From: Thunnus maccoyii
Lineage: Eukaryota > Chordata > Actinopteri > Scombriformes > Scombridae
Direction: 5' to 3'
Assembly (NCBI RefSeq): GCF_910596095.1
Contig: NC_056534.1
Span: 11,238,490 to 11,302,489 of the forward strand
DNA length: 64,000 nt
Position numbers and translations under genes: made by a program. A model generated the notes under the pieces. That model was not told where the DNA came from. It did no database searches and was given only the letters and a program-made list of their open reading frames with translations. Every line of letters begins with the position of its first letter. Within the stretch, counting starts at the first letter, position 1. Below are positions 12,402-48,510 of the stretch, piece after piece.

Positions 12402-12923
12402 AACCTTTTCAAATTTGAAAATCAGTAAGTGAATCAGCTGAAAGCTCTTTGTTAACCTTTGCAGAGACTTTTCATAATGATAAGAAAAGGTCGTTAACAC
12501 TTGAGGTCATGACACTCTTTTCTAGGTTATTTTCATTCCTTTTTCTATCTCTCATTTCTACCCTTCACTTCCTTTGATTTCCCTGGTGGCAATGCTTTAT
12601 TAAAGCCCCAGAGTTCTGAGTGTTTGGACAGCAGATGGAGATGGAGAGGGCAGTCGCTACCTCCACGTGTTCACACACTCACTAACTCGGTCACATGGAA
12701 GAACAGAGGGACACACACACACACACACAGAAAACTCCCCTCATTAACTAATGAGCAGAATGTCAGCGACTGCCTGCACACACACACACACACACATACT
12801 GATTATCTCATCCTGTAATCGAGTGTCATCGCCCCACTGTGCTCTTCTCACACAGCTGTATCCTCTCTCTTCATTCATGAAGTGAAACTATTTTCGTGGC
12901 TGACTCCTCTCTTTCTCTCCAGC

Positions 12924-14338
12924 ATGGAAGCGGTGGCACTTTTCTCTTTCACAGCATCAGAAGCGGACGAGATCAGCTTTCACAAAGGGGACGTTATCAA
13001 GGTATGTTAATACATTTTAGAGGTTTTAACCAAAGTAATACAAACTCTGCATGTTTACATAGTAAGAATAATGTGTGCATGTGTGTTATAGGTGACAGAA
13101 ATGGAGGATGATTCTTGCTGGTTCACAGCAGAGATCCAGGGGAAGCGTGGCTTCGTGCCAGAGAACTACATTTCCCTCCTTCCTCATCCGTAAGAAAAAA
13201 CACATTTGTCTACATATTTTATACTCATGACAAGCAACAACTCGTTTGAGGATGTAAAACTGGCATTCATCACTGCCAACCTTATATTATTGATATAATT
13301 GCCATTCAGATGTAATTATTCCTCCTGTTAAAAGTGAAAAGATAATTTTTATAATGTGCTTTCAATGCAAGTGATGTATTTAAATGTTTAACTGAAGCTT
13401 ATTTGAGGCTTCAGTCATCAGGATTAGACAACTCAGGTCAATATCTTCTTAAATTACAGACTTTTTAGTGCAAATTTCCTTCTTTTTGTCACTATCCCCC
13501 CACTGCAGCTCAGTGGGGAAACACGAAAAGGGAATTATGTACTAAATAGACTGTAACTCTGGACGATACCCTTGATTTGACACAGACTGCTCATGTTAAC
13601 TTCAGATAAACTTTAAAATACATTTAGAACGAGGACTGTGGATTTTGTCCCCCATCAAATGGGATTGGGATCTTTAAATGGCCAGTATGAACAGGAGGAA
13701 TTATTACAGTGAGAAAAACCCCTTTAAATGTTCATACGGGCACCTGACTGTTGTTTTAAGACTTGAAAAAACTGTGAACTTATCCTTTAACTACCATCCT
13801 TTACAGCAGTGATTCCTCAACCTTTTTGGCTTTGTGACCCTTTAAAAAAAAAGCAACATCATCACAGGTTATTGTCCCTCTTAGACTGTTTCATTTGGAT
13901 GATTTTTAGAGACAAAGAGAAGTGAAAATATTTTGTATTTCACAAGAAAAAAAAGAGAAAAGTCAATATATACGTAAAATATACCTAATTATGTACATCA
14001 GTGATGTTATTTTTCTTTCTTTAATCTTCTTGTGAGCCCTCAGAGTCATTCTGAGAACCACTTATATACTCATTAACCGAGTTGATTTTTCATTCAAAAG
14101 GTACTCATGCTAATGCCAGATTAAAGAATAACATTAATGATATATTTGTGTTAAAGAGGAGGAAATCATTTAGATAACTGTGTGTGTGTTGTCGTAGGTG
14201 GTTTGCAGGACCGGTGTCGAGACTTGAGGCTGAGCAGCGTCTGCGCTGGCAGGACACCGGAGTGTTCCTGGTCAGGGAAAGCGAGTCAGCTCCAGGAGAG
14301 TTTTCTGTCTCCGTTAGGTCAGTAAACGCACCACACAT

Positions 14339-14371
<33 letters not shown>

Positions 14372-17300
14372 TCGAGTGTGACACACCTGATACATGGCCT
14401 GCTTAAATCTGATGCTGCAGACTTCATTCTTCTACAGTCTATTCATATATTGTGTGTTATTAAGTCCCAAAATGTTTGCGTGCTGCAGTGCACCAGCTAT
14501 ATTTGCATGTGTTAAATCTGCTGTCTGGCTGTGATTTCCCATTCATGCACCTCTCCATCAGCAGCAGCTGTTTAGCTTTGCCAGATAGTGTCTTTATGAC
14601 AGGAGAGGTAAGCATCTGCTCCTGTGTCTGATCTAAAAAGCCAAATAACACCTTAATGTAGGCTGTGATGGATTACACACTGTACCAGCAGAAGAGTTGC
14701 AGGAAGCACGCAGGCAGTGGTATCTCCTTGTTATATTATGTGTACACTGTGTTTGTTTTCCATCACACTGAGCACATTAGCAAGTTACAGCATCCACGTG
14801 TCTTTGAGTGTGTGTCAGGGTCAGCAGAGGGTGGAGGCAGACTATTTAAATATGTTCTGCAAGAACCCATTACACTAAAAATATCACAGCCGCACAGACA
14901 GTCAGGATGTGTGTGAGGAGGAGGAGGAGGAGGAGGAGGAGGAGGAGGTGTAATTTGGGTCACCAAAGTGACGTGGGACACATTTAATCATTAAGTGTAA
15001 ATTGAATGTGTTCAATAATCGGGGCTTTACGTAACACCACACAGTCTTTAATTAAACACAGGTACATTATGTAATTGACACACGCCACAGACATGCATGT
15101 ACACAATGTGCACATATTAATGTTTTACGGCACAACATCTGTCTGCCTGTAAGGGCTGAGAGGTTAGACGTGTGCTTTATTTATGTCCATACACACACAC
15201 AGACACACAGTGTAATCCTCAGAATGATCAGCAGAGGGAGATAATGTTCAAGCAAAGTTCACAACAACTCATAAGACATGTTATATTGTTTGTAAACTGC
15301 AGCGATGACCCACTGAAACAGTTTGTACCGATCCATATTTCCTCCGATAATCTCACAGAGAACATTTCAGTGCATTTTACAGTGCAGAACAGTTGAACCA
15401 CCTCTTATCTGATCACTGCAACAAATTAATTATCCCTCTTTTATCTTTATGGGCACATCCTTTGCCAGGTCACAGGCGGCTAGAGCTTGTTCCAGCATGC
15501 ATTGGGCTGCCAGTCTGTCACAGTAACACATACAGTATGGACAGACAACCATTCATTCATTGTCAGTGTGCTCGAGGCCTCACAAATGTGTTGAATACAA
15601 TAATGAAACATTTATTAAAGTATTTTAAATTCTGCATTGTTTACAGACATGTTTACTAGCTTGCAGTCCTCTTATTCATTGCCTTTGCTGGTGCATTGTT
15701 TCATTTGGAAACTCTTTTTCTGCATAAAAAATACAGAAACAATCAATTATCAGAATAGTTGACAAGTATTTTTCTATCGATTGACTGATTGATTAATCGA
15801 CTAATTGTTTCAGCTCTTTATATTAAATCCACAGACATCTCTCTATTCCAGTGTCAGTATGAGATAAACTACCTTCTAACTACTTAACTATGAGCTTTAC
15901 AGACTTGTTCACAGCAGATTGATGTGTGTTTGATCACCTGCGTGTGTGAGTGTTGACATATGAGATACCTACTGTGATGATTTAGGAGATATACCTACAC
16001 ATGCAGAGACTTGTGGTCTCATTTCCTACAGTGACAGAGGAATGCACATATCTTGTGTTTAATGCCTACACAAAGAAACAGGCATGGAGCATAAAGGAGC
16101 GTGCATACCTCCGTTTATTCCCTTCACCTTCCTCATTTGTCCTAATCCACCACCTTTTTTCTTTGCAGCTATGGTGACCGGGTGGAACATTTCCGAGTTC
16201 TCGAGGGTGGCGGTCAGTACTGCATCTGGGACGAGTCCTTCTGCTCCCTCAACCGGTTGGTGGATTTCTACAGGACTCACAGCATCGCCGTGGAGAAAGT
16301 GGTCTGCCTCAGAGACCCTCCAACAGACACGTCCCCTCGCCTGCTGTCCCACTCTGGACGTAACCCTTATCCCAACCCCTACATAAGCAGCTCTCAGGAG
16401 TCTCTCCGCTCAACCCGCCTCTGCTCTCACCCCTCTCACCCCTCTCACCCGCCGAGAGAGTCCTCCCCACGTCTGCAGGAACCAGTTTCGGGGGTACGAC
16501 AGATCATCAAGTGTCATTATTCTTTGTAAACAGATGTGATCAAAGTGCTGCTGACAAAATTCCCATTTCAGCACAAACCAATGGAAAAGGAAATTACAAT
16601 AAGGGAAATATAAAGGACAACAACAATAAGCACAATTTTAGTTTTTTAGTCAAAAATGTGGTTATAATAATTAATTGTGCATTGATTCTTTTTATTTTGA
16701 AGACATTTTAGGGTTTATAAAATATGTAAAATCATGAAAAAAAAGGAAAAATATTGTCAATCTTTCAGAAAATCAACATTTGTGAATCAAGAATTTGCCC
16801 ATGATAGTCATCACAATTTACAATAAATCAATCTTGGGATCTTTACATCCAAAGTATATAAAGTTAATGATTCATTTGTTTATTTATAGGGGGCAGTGCA
16901 CATTAATCAACACTGACATTTTTACAACGTCAGTGTCAATGTGCAGGGGTTATCTCAACAGCTAATTTGCAAATGGATAAAACACTTCATACACAGCAGA
17001 AAAACAAATAAGAATAACAAACACATAAGAGGAACAGTTATATCTTTAACCCTTACATACTGTTCAGACCAAATTTGACCCATTATTACATTTGAGAGCA
17101 GTAAAAACACACTAAACATCTTTCTTTTAGCCTTAAATGTCTGACATTTCCTAAGATGACCCAGAATATGCAAAAATGGAAATTTTTCTTTCTTTTTTTT
17201 TATTTTTGTGGTACTGATACATGTTTGTACATAGAAAATGTGCTACAAGGTTAAATTTAACTAATTTATTCAAAAAAAAGTATAAAGAAAATTTAAAAAT

Positions 17301-17992
17301 CACTATCCGGAAATGTTACATTCGTCATATTGAATCTTTGAAATCATGATGGCTGTTATTTATGTAACATCGGACCATAATATAGTGAGATTGCCATTGT
17401 TTTTTTTCCATAAACAAATAGTGTAATCCCTAGAGATTACACTCTCTCTGCTCTCTGAAAGCTTCATTAAGGATCAGTCACTCTCATATTAATGATTGAT
17501 GAGGTATTTATGAATGAAAAATATATTTGTGGTTCAGATGTTTGGAATAGAGATTAATCACTGTCAGAATATTATGTAACTGTATGTAAGAGTTAACAAA
17601 GTTTAATATTGTGTTTATAATATTCAAAACAACAAGAAATCTGACCAAAATTTGGCCATAAATTTTACAATTGATGAGTGATTCAGTCTCTTTTCTTACA
17701 AAAAGTACAGTTCACAAAAACATTAGATGTAGGACTTTAAAATGTGTTTCTTACTGTTTATGCAGAATAAATAAACACCTGTGTCTGATATGTCGTCTTT
17801 GTCTTTACGTAGAAACCTCGCCTGGCTCACGCCCTCTGTGACTACACCCCAGCTCAAACCGCCCACCTCCACTTCCTGCGTGGTGACATCATCGACCTGC
17901 TGGACTGCTCCGGTTCGCTGAGCTGGAGAGGGCGCTGTCATGGACGAGTCGGAGTCTTTCCGCCAGACTACGTCCAACCGCTGTACCACTGA
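12924..17992 (+). CDS. grap: GRB2-related adaptor protein (Grap)
   Basis: Grap is a small cytoplasmic SH3-SH2-SH3 adaptor that links phosphotyrosine receptors to Ras-pathway and cytoskeletal effectors. Five coding exons were read: 12924-13001, 13092-13189, 14198-14317, 16169-16493 and 17813-17992 (about 266 aa). A CTCTCCAG acceptor ends 2 bases before the ATG, so a 5' UTR exon lies upstream. The N-terminal SH3 (about 1-57) has MEAVALFSFTASEADEISF and an intact binding Trp in SCWFTAEI. The SH2 (about 59-152) has FLVRESES and the phosphate-binding Arg. The linker (about 153-207) is some 50 residues longer than in human GRAP (217 aa), with a small HPSHPSHPP repeat. The C-terminal SH3 (208-266) is unusual: LSWRGR replaces the family WWRGR, and the acidic RT loop is weak. 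Order and strand relative to slc5a10/fam83g match human GRAP at 17p11.2. Grap2 is less likely from the SH2 and linker sequence. Confidence 0.9.
13300..13793. repeat. Foldback MITE, family B copy 3, in grap intron 2
   Basis: The copy contains ATTATTCCTCCTGTT, AAGCTTATTTGAGGCTTCAG and, on the right arm, AGTATGAACAGGAGGAATTA and GGGCACCTGACTGTTGTTTT. It ends with CTGTGAACTTATCCTTTAA. The left terminus is eroded compared with copy 1. Confidence 0.7.
13806..14065 (+). repeat. Diverged hAT-like MITE fragment
   Basis: The opening AGTGATTCCTCAACCTTTTT and the closing GAGAACCACT resemble the CAGTGGTTCTCAACCT-type ends of hAT-related non-autonomous elements. Related copies are suspected at 19790 and 52004. 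Confidence 0.45.
14343..14371 (+). repeat. CA microsatellite at the 5' end of grap intron 3
   Basis: About 14 CA units begin 26 bases after the intron 3 donor (14318). A short TGTGTGTGTG tract precedes the exon 3 acceptor, so exon 3 lies between complementary dinucleotide runs. Confidence 0.95.
14915..14949 (+). repeat. GAG trinucleotide repeat
   Basis: About 11 perfect GAG units in grap intron 3. The purine/pyrimidine strand asymmetry makes it a potential H-DNA site. It is not coding. Confidence 0.95.
15737..15820 (-). repeat. Family A MITE fragment in grap intron 3
   Basis: The fragment has ACAATCAATTATCAGAATAG and ends GATTAATCGACTAATTGTTT CAGCTC, the reverse complement of the family A terminus. 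Confidence 0.6.
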
Positions 17993-18084
17993 CACCATAT
18001 CAAACCACCGACCGTCACTCCAATCACTGAAACGTATCTGTCAGGCTGTAGAGACTGACCTCGCTTTTATCCAGTGAGTGAAGT

Positions 18085-18930
18085 AGTGTTGAAACGATTA
18101 CTCAATTATTCAATTCGATTCCATTATTCGATTAATCCATCTACAGATAATTAATCAATAAAGCAATTTTGATAATCGGTTAAAGGTCAAAGTTCCCAAA
18201 GTTGAGAAATTTCTGTTTTTTTGTTGTTTTTCTCTGTGCTCTTCTTACTGTTTTGAAGTGGGCGGGGCTCAGTTGGAAAAGATGATGTCACATGATTCAG
18301 TGCACCAATCAGGATTCAGCAACATTTAAATCGTAATCGTGTGACAGTTGGTGGGTTGTTTGGTCGCTGTCAGTCAAATTTTATCAAACCTCACCCACAA
18401 AATCATGAGTTTTTGAGTAATACTCTGAATAAATCCTACATAAATATATATATTTTTGCGTGTTTATTTAGTTATAAATACAACAGATGAAAATTAGCCT
18501 CCTAAGCTAACGTTTGAGTTCTTTCTTTCTTTTTTCTGTTGATCAGAGAGCATTGTCCCTGTCAAATAAATTAATAAATATTAGTGTTATAGAGAAATAC
18601 TACTAGTTTTCAGGGACTTTCATGATTTCAGTCAGATCTCAAGCAAAAATTCCAAATATTTGTTGGTTCCAGCTGCTTAAATGCGAAGATTTGCTGCCTT
18701 TCTGTTTTATCCACAGGAAAACAGTGGAAAAAGGCTTCCTAAGCAGGCCAGGAAAGAGGTATTTTCTCTGTTTTAGATAAACTGAATACCTTGGTCAGAC
18801 AAAACAAGCTTTTCAAAGACTGTGTGTTTTATATTTTTCTGACATTTCACAGACTGACTTATTAGTTAATCAAAAAAAATTATTGACTTGAGTTGAGTAA
18901 TCAATAATGAAAATAAATGTTGCAGCCCTG
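18085..18930 (+). repeat. Family A MITE split by an insertion
   Basis: The left end (18085-18195) has GATAATTAATCAATAAAGC and TTTTGATAATCGG. The remainder (18610-18930) has AAATATTTGTTGGTTCCAGC, GGTCAGACAAAACAAGC and ATGTTGCAGCCCTG. About 410 bases of unrelated sequence separate the two parts. Confidence 0.65.
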
Positions 18931-19039
18931 AAGTGAAGTGTTCAACTAGTCTTTTGAGCCCTGCTATCCTGCTTTTACCAACTGCTTGTATTGAAAACGT
19001 AAATGAAGGAACATTTGTATACTTTTATTTACCATCTTG

Positions 19040-19560
19040 TCTGTCTTGTCCCTCGGGCCTCCGTCACTGAATTCAGGTCCCACGCAAACAAATCGTAGTG
19101 TTATTTTTGATTCTGGTTTAAAATTTGACAAACAAATCAACTCAGTTGTCAGTATTGGCTTCTTCCATCTTAGATCACACACGGTTAAAAACGAAAGCTG
19201 ATCGAGCATTTTCAGTTGTCGGCCCTAATAAAAACGATTAGATCTTCTCCCTCCATTGATATCTTTAAAACCCGTCTAAAGACCCGTCTCTTCTCTTTAG
19301 ACTGTTAATTATCTTCATGAAGTCACACTCTGGCTTTTATTTGTTTGTATTTATTTATTGTTTGTGCAATGTTTGTGTTGTAATTTTATCTGATTTTCTA
19401 TCTTATCTGTGACTGTGCTGTTTATTTTTGATTATTTGTTTTTGTTTGATTGTAACCATCAATCAAATAATCCCATAGTTTTATTCTCTCTGTAAAGCAC
19501 GTCTGTTGTTTTTAAATGTGCTCTATAAATAAACTGACTTGACTTGACTCTACTTTCATC
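19040..19560 (+). mobile_element. Rex1-type LINE 3' fragment
   Basis: The plus-strand frame encodes decayed reverse-transcriptase C-terminal sequence (NLGVIFDS-like, VIFDSGLKFDKQINS), then a FKTRLKTRLFSLDC-like block, then a 3' tail with GTGCTCTATAAATAAACTGA. It is 5'-truncated and broken by frame changes, so it is inactive. Confidence 0.7.
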
Positions 19561-19789
19561 TATTGTAAATGTAAGTAAATTATACAGAAGCCAAATAAAA
19601 AGTGAAATTATCTCGTCATACATGGATCTTTAAATTTAGTTGAGATGTAACAAGAAAAATAGACATTTTGATGGACAAGATGTCAAGTTATTTTGTCTTT
19701 TGAAGGACTTGTGGTTCTTAACATCCAACAATATATCCTTCTACAATACTACTGAATAAATTTCTAATAAAACAGTCAATATATCAGTG

Positions 19790-19920
19790 TCTCTCAACCT
19801 AGTGGTCGAGGCCCCTTGTGGGGTCTGATGATATGCAGAAAAGGAGATTTCCAAGACTATTAAACTGTAATTAGTCTCATATACCTTTTAATGAAACATA
19901 TATTTTTACATCCCTCTAAT
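19790..19920 (+). repeat. hAT-like MITE fragment
   Basis: CAGTGTCTCTCAACCTAGTG resembles the CAGTGGTTCCCAACCTAGGG terminus seen at 52004. Only the left part is recognisable. Confidence 0.4.
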
Positions 19921-20748
19921 TTCTATTTCTATATAATCCATTTGGAGCATCCACTGTGCTCTTGAATACAGAACAAAAGAGTCTTTCCATACTCAGATTA
20001 ACATGACAACTTGAAACTCTCCTGTAGCTGAATTTCTGAGAATGTTGGGACCTAAAGCAGAGTCCAGAAAAAGGCTGAGAGACATTCATAAAACAAGCAA
20101 AATCACACAAATAAACACGAGAGGAAAAAGTCTGCTTCTCAAAAACTTTTGCTTGAGCAAAAATTAAATTTGCAAACACTAACAAACATACAAGGTCTTG
20201 AACATAAAACTGTAATTAACATTAACATATTACAAAGTAGCTTCAAAATGATCTAAATCACACACCACAACAACTTTAAGTGTTCTACTATATCATTTAC
20301 ACAAACATTTGTTAACATTAAGTGCACAATGAAGTGTGATACCGTTTCTGTTACTGTTGATATTGCGTCAAGTATAAACTGCATATTTGTATTTGCTTGT
20401 TAAAAGTTTTGTCTAATTTGATTCCACAAATCAAATCAGGGAACCATATTGGTCAAAGTAGTGACATAAGTTTACATATTGCTCCAAAATCAAGACAGAA
20501 AAATGTGTAAACAAGATTATACAATGAAACGGGTGGGATGGGACACATATTGTGGTTGGGGAAAAACAATAGTCTGCACTGTAGAAATAGTAAGAACAGA
20601 TAAACATCAAAGCACATCTGTTGAAATACTGCATGCCTAATAAATTTTAAAGACAACACTGACTCTGCCAGCTGGAGCTGCTCAGGATTTCAAAACATTG
20701 TGAAACGCTGCATTTTTTATGTATCCTGTGATTGTCAATCATTACAAG

Positions 20749-21124
20749 TAGAGCTACAACGATTAGAGGACTGAATGATTAGTCCATTTACAGAAATTAA
20801 TCTGCAATTATTTTGATAATCAAAATAATGTTTTAGTAATTTTTAAGCAAATATGCCAAAAATGTGTTGGTTCAGCTTCTTAGATGAGATGATGTAACGC
20901 TTTTCTTTGTCATTCTTGATAGTAAACTGAGTATATTTGTGTTTTGGACTGTTGGTCGGACAAAAGAAAGAACATTTGAAGACATCACCTTTGACTGACT
21001 GAGATATTATAAAGGTCATTTTCACTATTTTCTGATATTTTCTAGACAAAATGATTAATCGATTAATTGATAAAAATAAGGCAGATTAATGGATAATGAC
21101 AATGATCATTAGTTGCAGCTCTAA
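20749..21124 (+). repeat. Family A MITE copy (near full length)
   Basis: It starts AGAGCTACAACGATTAGAGG and ends AATGATCATTAGTTGCAGCT. The inner blocks ATGCCAAAAATGTGTTGGTTC, GGACTGTTGGTCGGACAAAA and GAAGACATCACC are present. At about 375 bases it is one of the more complete copies. Confidence 0.75.
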
Positions 21125-21453
21125 TTATGTGTGTTTTGATGTTGATTCTGATGCATAATTAAAGTTTCTTAACATTTTCTATCATTAAAACACATTTTAT
21201 AGGATTACACAGACGAGACAAATGTTTTTTTTTACTTAAATGCACCTGAATTCACATTTGCAGGCTTCACTTTATGGAATATATTCCCTTGATTTCTGAA
21301 GGATTCAGATAAAGTCATGCCCCTCCCTCCTATCGGATGTGGGGAAATCAGCGGCTGTTTGGCAGGTGGGCAGAGTTTCTACTTCCTTTGGGGGTATTGG
21401 CTGGTGTTCAGCAGGATTTGGGTGAGGCAGGATGTTCAAATCTGCGCCTTCAC

Positions 21454-46483
<25,030 letters not shown>

Positions 46484-47323
46484 CCTCAGTGTTCACAAGA
46501 ATGTGCACACACTTAAAAATGCACCAAAACTGCACAACTTTGCTTCTTGTGTTGTTCTTTCCTTTCAGTCACACATATACACACACCTGTTACGATCTCA
46601 CACTGTAGACCTACTTTAAAAACACCAAGAAAAAATCATTACACTCCCTAAACTATAAATTTTTTTCAAACTAACCAGTACTACACAGTCTAATGAAGAA
46701 CTTCTAAATGCTTCCCATCCAGCCCATCTACAAAAAACAGTCTTCCAACACACACACACACACACACACTCAAACACACACTGCAGCCCTTGGTGAAAGT
46801 CCCCTCTCGGCTGGACTACCAGCTGACCTCGCTGTTACCAAAAGCCTGAGACAAGGTGTTACATGTACGTGTGAAGAGGGCAGTCCCTTGGTTGAATTGA
46901 TGATTAAACACATCACCTTAATGTGGCACCTGCAGCGCTGACACACACGCTGTGCTAGGGGATAATGGAGTGTGCGGTATGGGTGAAGAGTGGAGTACAG
47001 CAGATGCTCATGTGGACCAGAGTCCACGCTGATGCACACACACACACTCACACACACAGGTGGTCAATCATTGCCGATGACAAGTTTATAATCATTAGCG
47101 TCTAAACACACAAACATCTGCTGGTAAGTGCTAAGTAGAGTCAGTGAAAGTGTGTGAGAGTGAAACAGAGAGTTTCTGAACTGTTTACGGTTTCATTCAG
47201 TAATTATCAGGAAGTAACCTATAAGTCTGAGAAACACTTTCACTCCAGTAAGACTAACATTTGAAAACCCTGTCACCTTTTACAAAATGAGTTTGGACAC
47301 AATTTCTTTTTGTCTTGGAATGA

Positions 47324-47325
<2 letters not shown>

Positions 47326-47380
<55 letters not shown>

Positions 47381-47397
47381 GTATATATATATATATG
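47326..47397. repeat. TA microsatellite
   Basis: About 72 bases of alternating AT with a few G interruptions lie upstream of slc5a10. It is self-complementary and probably unstable. Confidence 0.95.
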
Positions 47398-47552
47398 TAA
47401 CTCTTTATCAACTCTGAGCCACATGAGCTCTTTTGTGCATGAACTAACGTCGAAACGACACATAGCTGCCCAAGACACATTTAGTATCCAAATGTCCAAG
47501 TACGTGTGAACTGCTAAACTTTGGGCACTATGTAGTCCTTTCTTTATTGATA

Positions 47553-48510
47553 TTACAATGTTACAATTTTATTTAGCAGACGCTTTTATCCAAAGCGACG
47601 TACACATGAGAGTTAATACAACACAAGCAAGGAACTAGTCGGGAACTCGAATAAGACGTGCCATAAAGCTAAATGCAGGTTTGATAGGATGTAAGAAATG
47701 TATAGAGTCCATCAGGTGCGGTGGTGTTCATGAAAGAGCTGGATCTTTGGCTTTTTTCTTAAAGATTGAGAGGGACTCTGTGGATCAAGTGGAGTTTGGT
47801 AACTCGTTCCACCACCGGGAACTTTGAATTTGATGCGGGCAGCAACCGGGAGCCAGTGGAGGGATATCAACAGCGGAGTCACGTGCTGTTTTGGGCTGGT
47901 TGAAGACCAGACGTGCCACTGTGTTCTGGATGATCTGCAGATGTTTGAATGTACATGCGGAGAGGCCTGCCAGAAAGGAGTTGCAGTAGTCAATACGTGA
48001 TATTAGGAGAGCCTGTATCAGGAACTGTGCTGCATGCTCAGACAGGGAGGGTCTGATCTTCCTGATGTTGTACAGGGCTAATTGACACGACTGCGCACTT
48101 GAGGCCACATGAACCTTAAATGTTAATTGGTAATCAATCATGACACCAAAATTTCGGGCAGACTTTGTGGGCATGTGTTGGGCTGATTCGAGCTGGATAC
48201 GGATCTGTTGTTGTATAGATGGACTAGCTGGGATGACAAGGAACTCAGAGGTTAAGCTGAAAGTAGCATTCCTTTATCCATGCTGAGATATTGGCAAGGC
48301 ATGACGAGATCCGTGCCGAGACTGTGAGGTCTTCTGGCAGGAACGATAGGAAGAATTGGGTATCGCCCATATAGCAATGGTATGAGAAACCATGGGAGCA
48401 GATGATTGCACCAAGTGAGGTAGTGTATATTGGAAAGAGAAGGGGACCGAGCACTGACCCTTGAGGAACCCCTGTGGATAAGCCTTGTGGTTTAGACACT
48501 CCCCCAACTC
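47553..48510 (-). mobile_element. L2-type LINE 3' fragment with broken reverse transcriptase
   Basis: On the minus strand, 48499-48245 encodes GLSTGVPQGSVLGPLLFPIY and SYHCYMGDTQFFLSF. The catalytic YADD is changed to YMGD. After a frame break, 48174-47785 encodes NFGVMIDYQLTFKVHV, RIDYCNSFLAGL and LQIIQNTVARLVFN, the RT C-terminal region of L2 elements. The 3' end at 47570-47610 has TTTAGCAGACGCTTTTATCC and AAAGCGACGTACA, the familiar fish L2 tail. It is 5'-truncated and inactive. Confidence 0.85.

Larger units (their letters stand above)
10077..12922. other. brat1 3' UTR and brat1-grap intergenic region
   Basis: No protein-coding exon was recognised here. The first 1.4-1.5 kb is probably the brat1 3' UTR, ending near candidate poly(A) signals at 11487 and 11589. 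It includes a short hairpin (10747-10783) and a CTCF-like core (10862-10875). A foldback MITE occupies 11877-12401, and CA repeats lie at 12712-12730 and 12777-12798. The grap 5' UTR exon and promoter should lie in the last kilobase, but I could not place them. Confidence 0.6.
17993..21453. other. grap-slc5a10 convergent intergenic region (both 3' ends)
   Basis: grap (plus) and slc5a10 (minus) end toward each other here. The interval is mostly repeats: a split family A MITE (18085-18930), a LINE 3' fragment (19040-19560), a hAT-like fragment (19790-19920) and another family A copy (20749-21124). An AATAAA at 18167-18172 could serve grap but lies inside the MITE. No coding exon was recognised. 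ORFs at 18964-19209 and 19916-20659 look like repeat-derived or chance reading frames. Confidence 0.65.
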
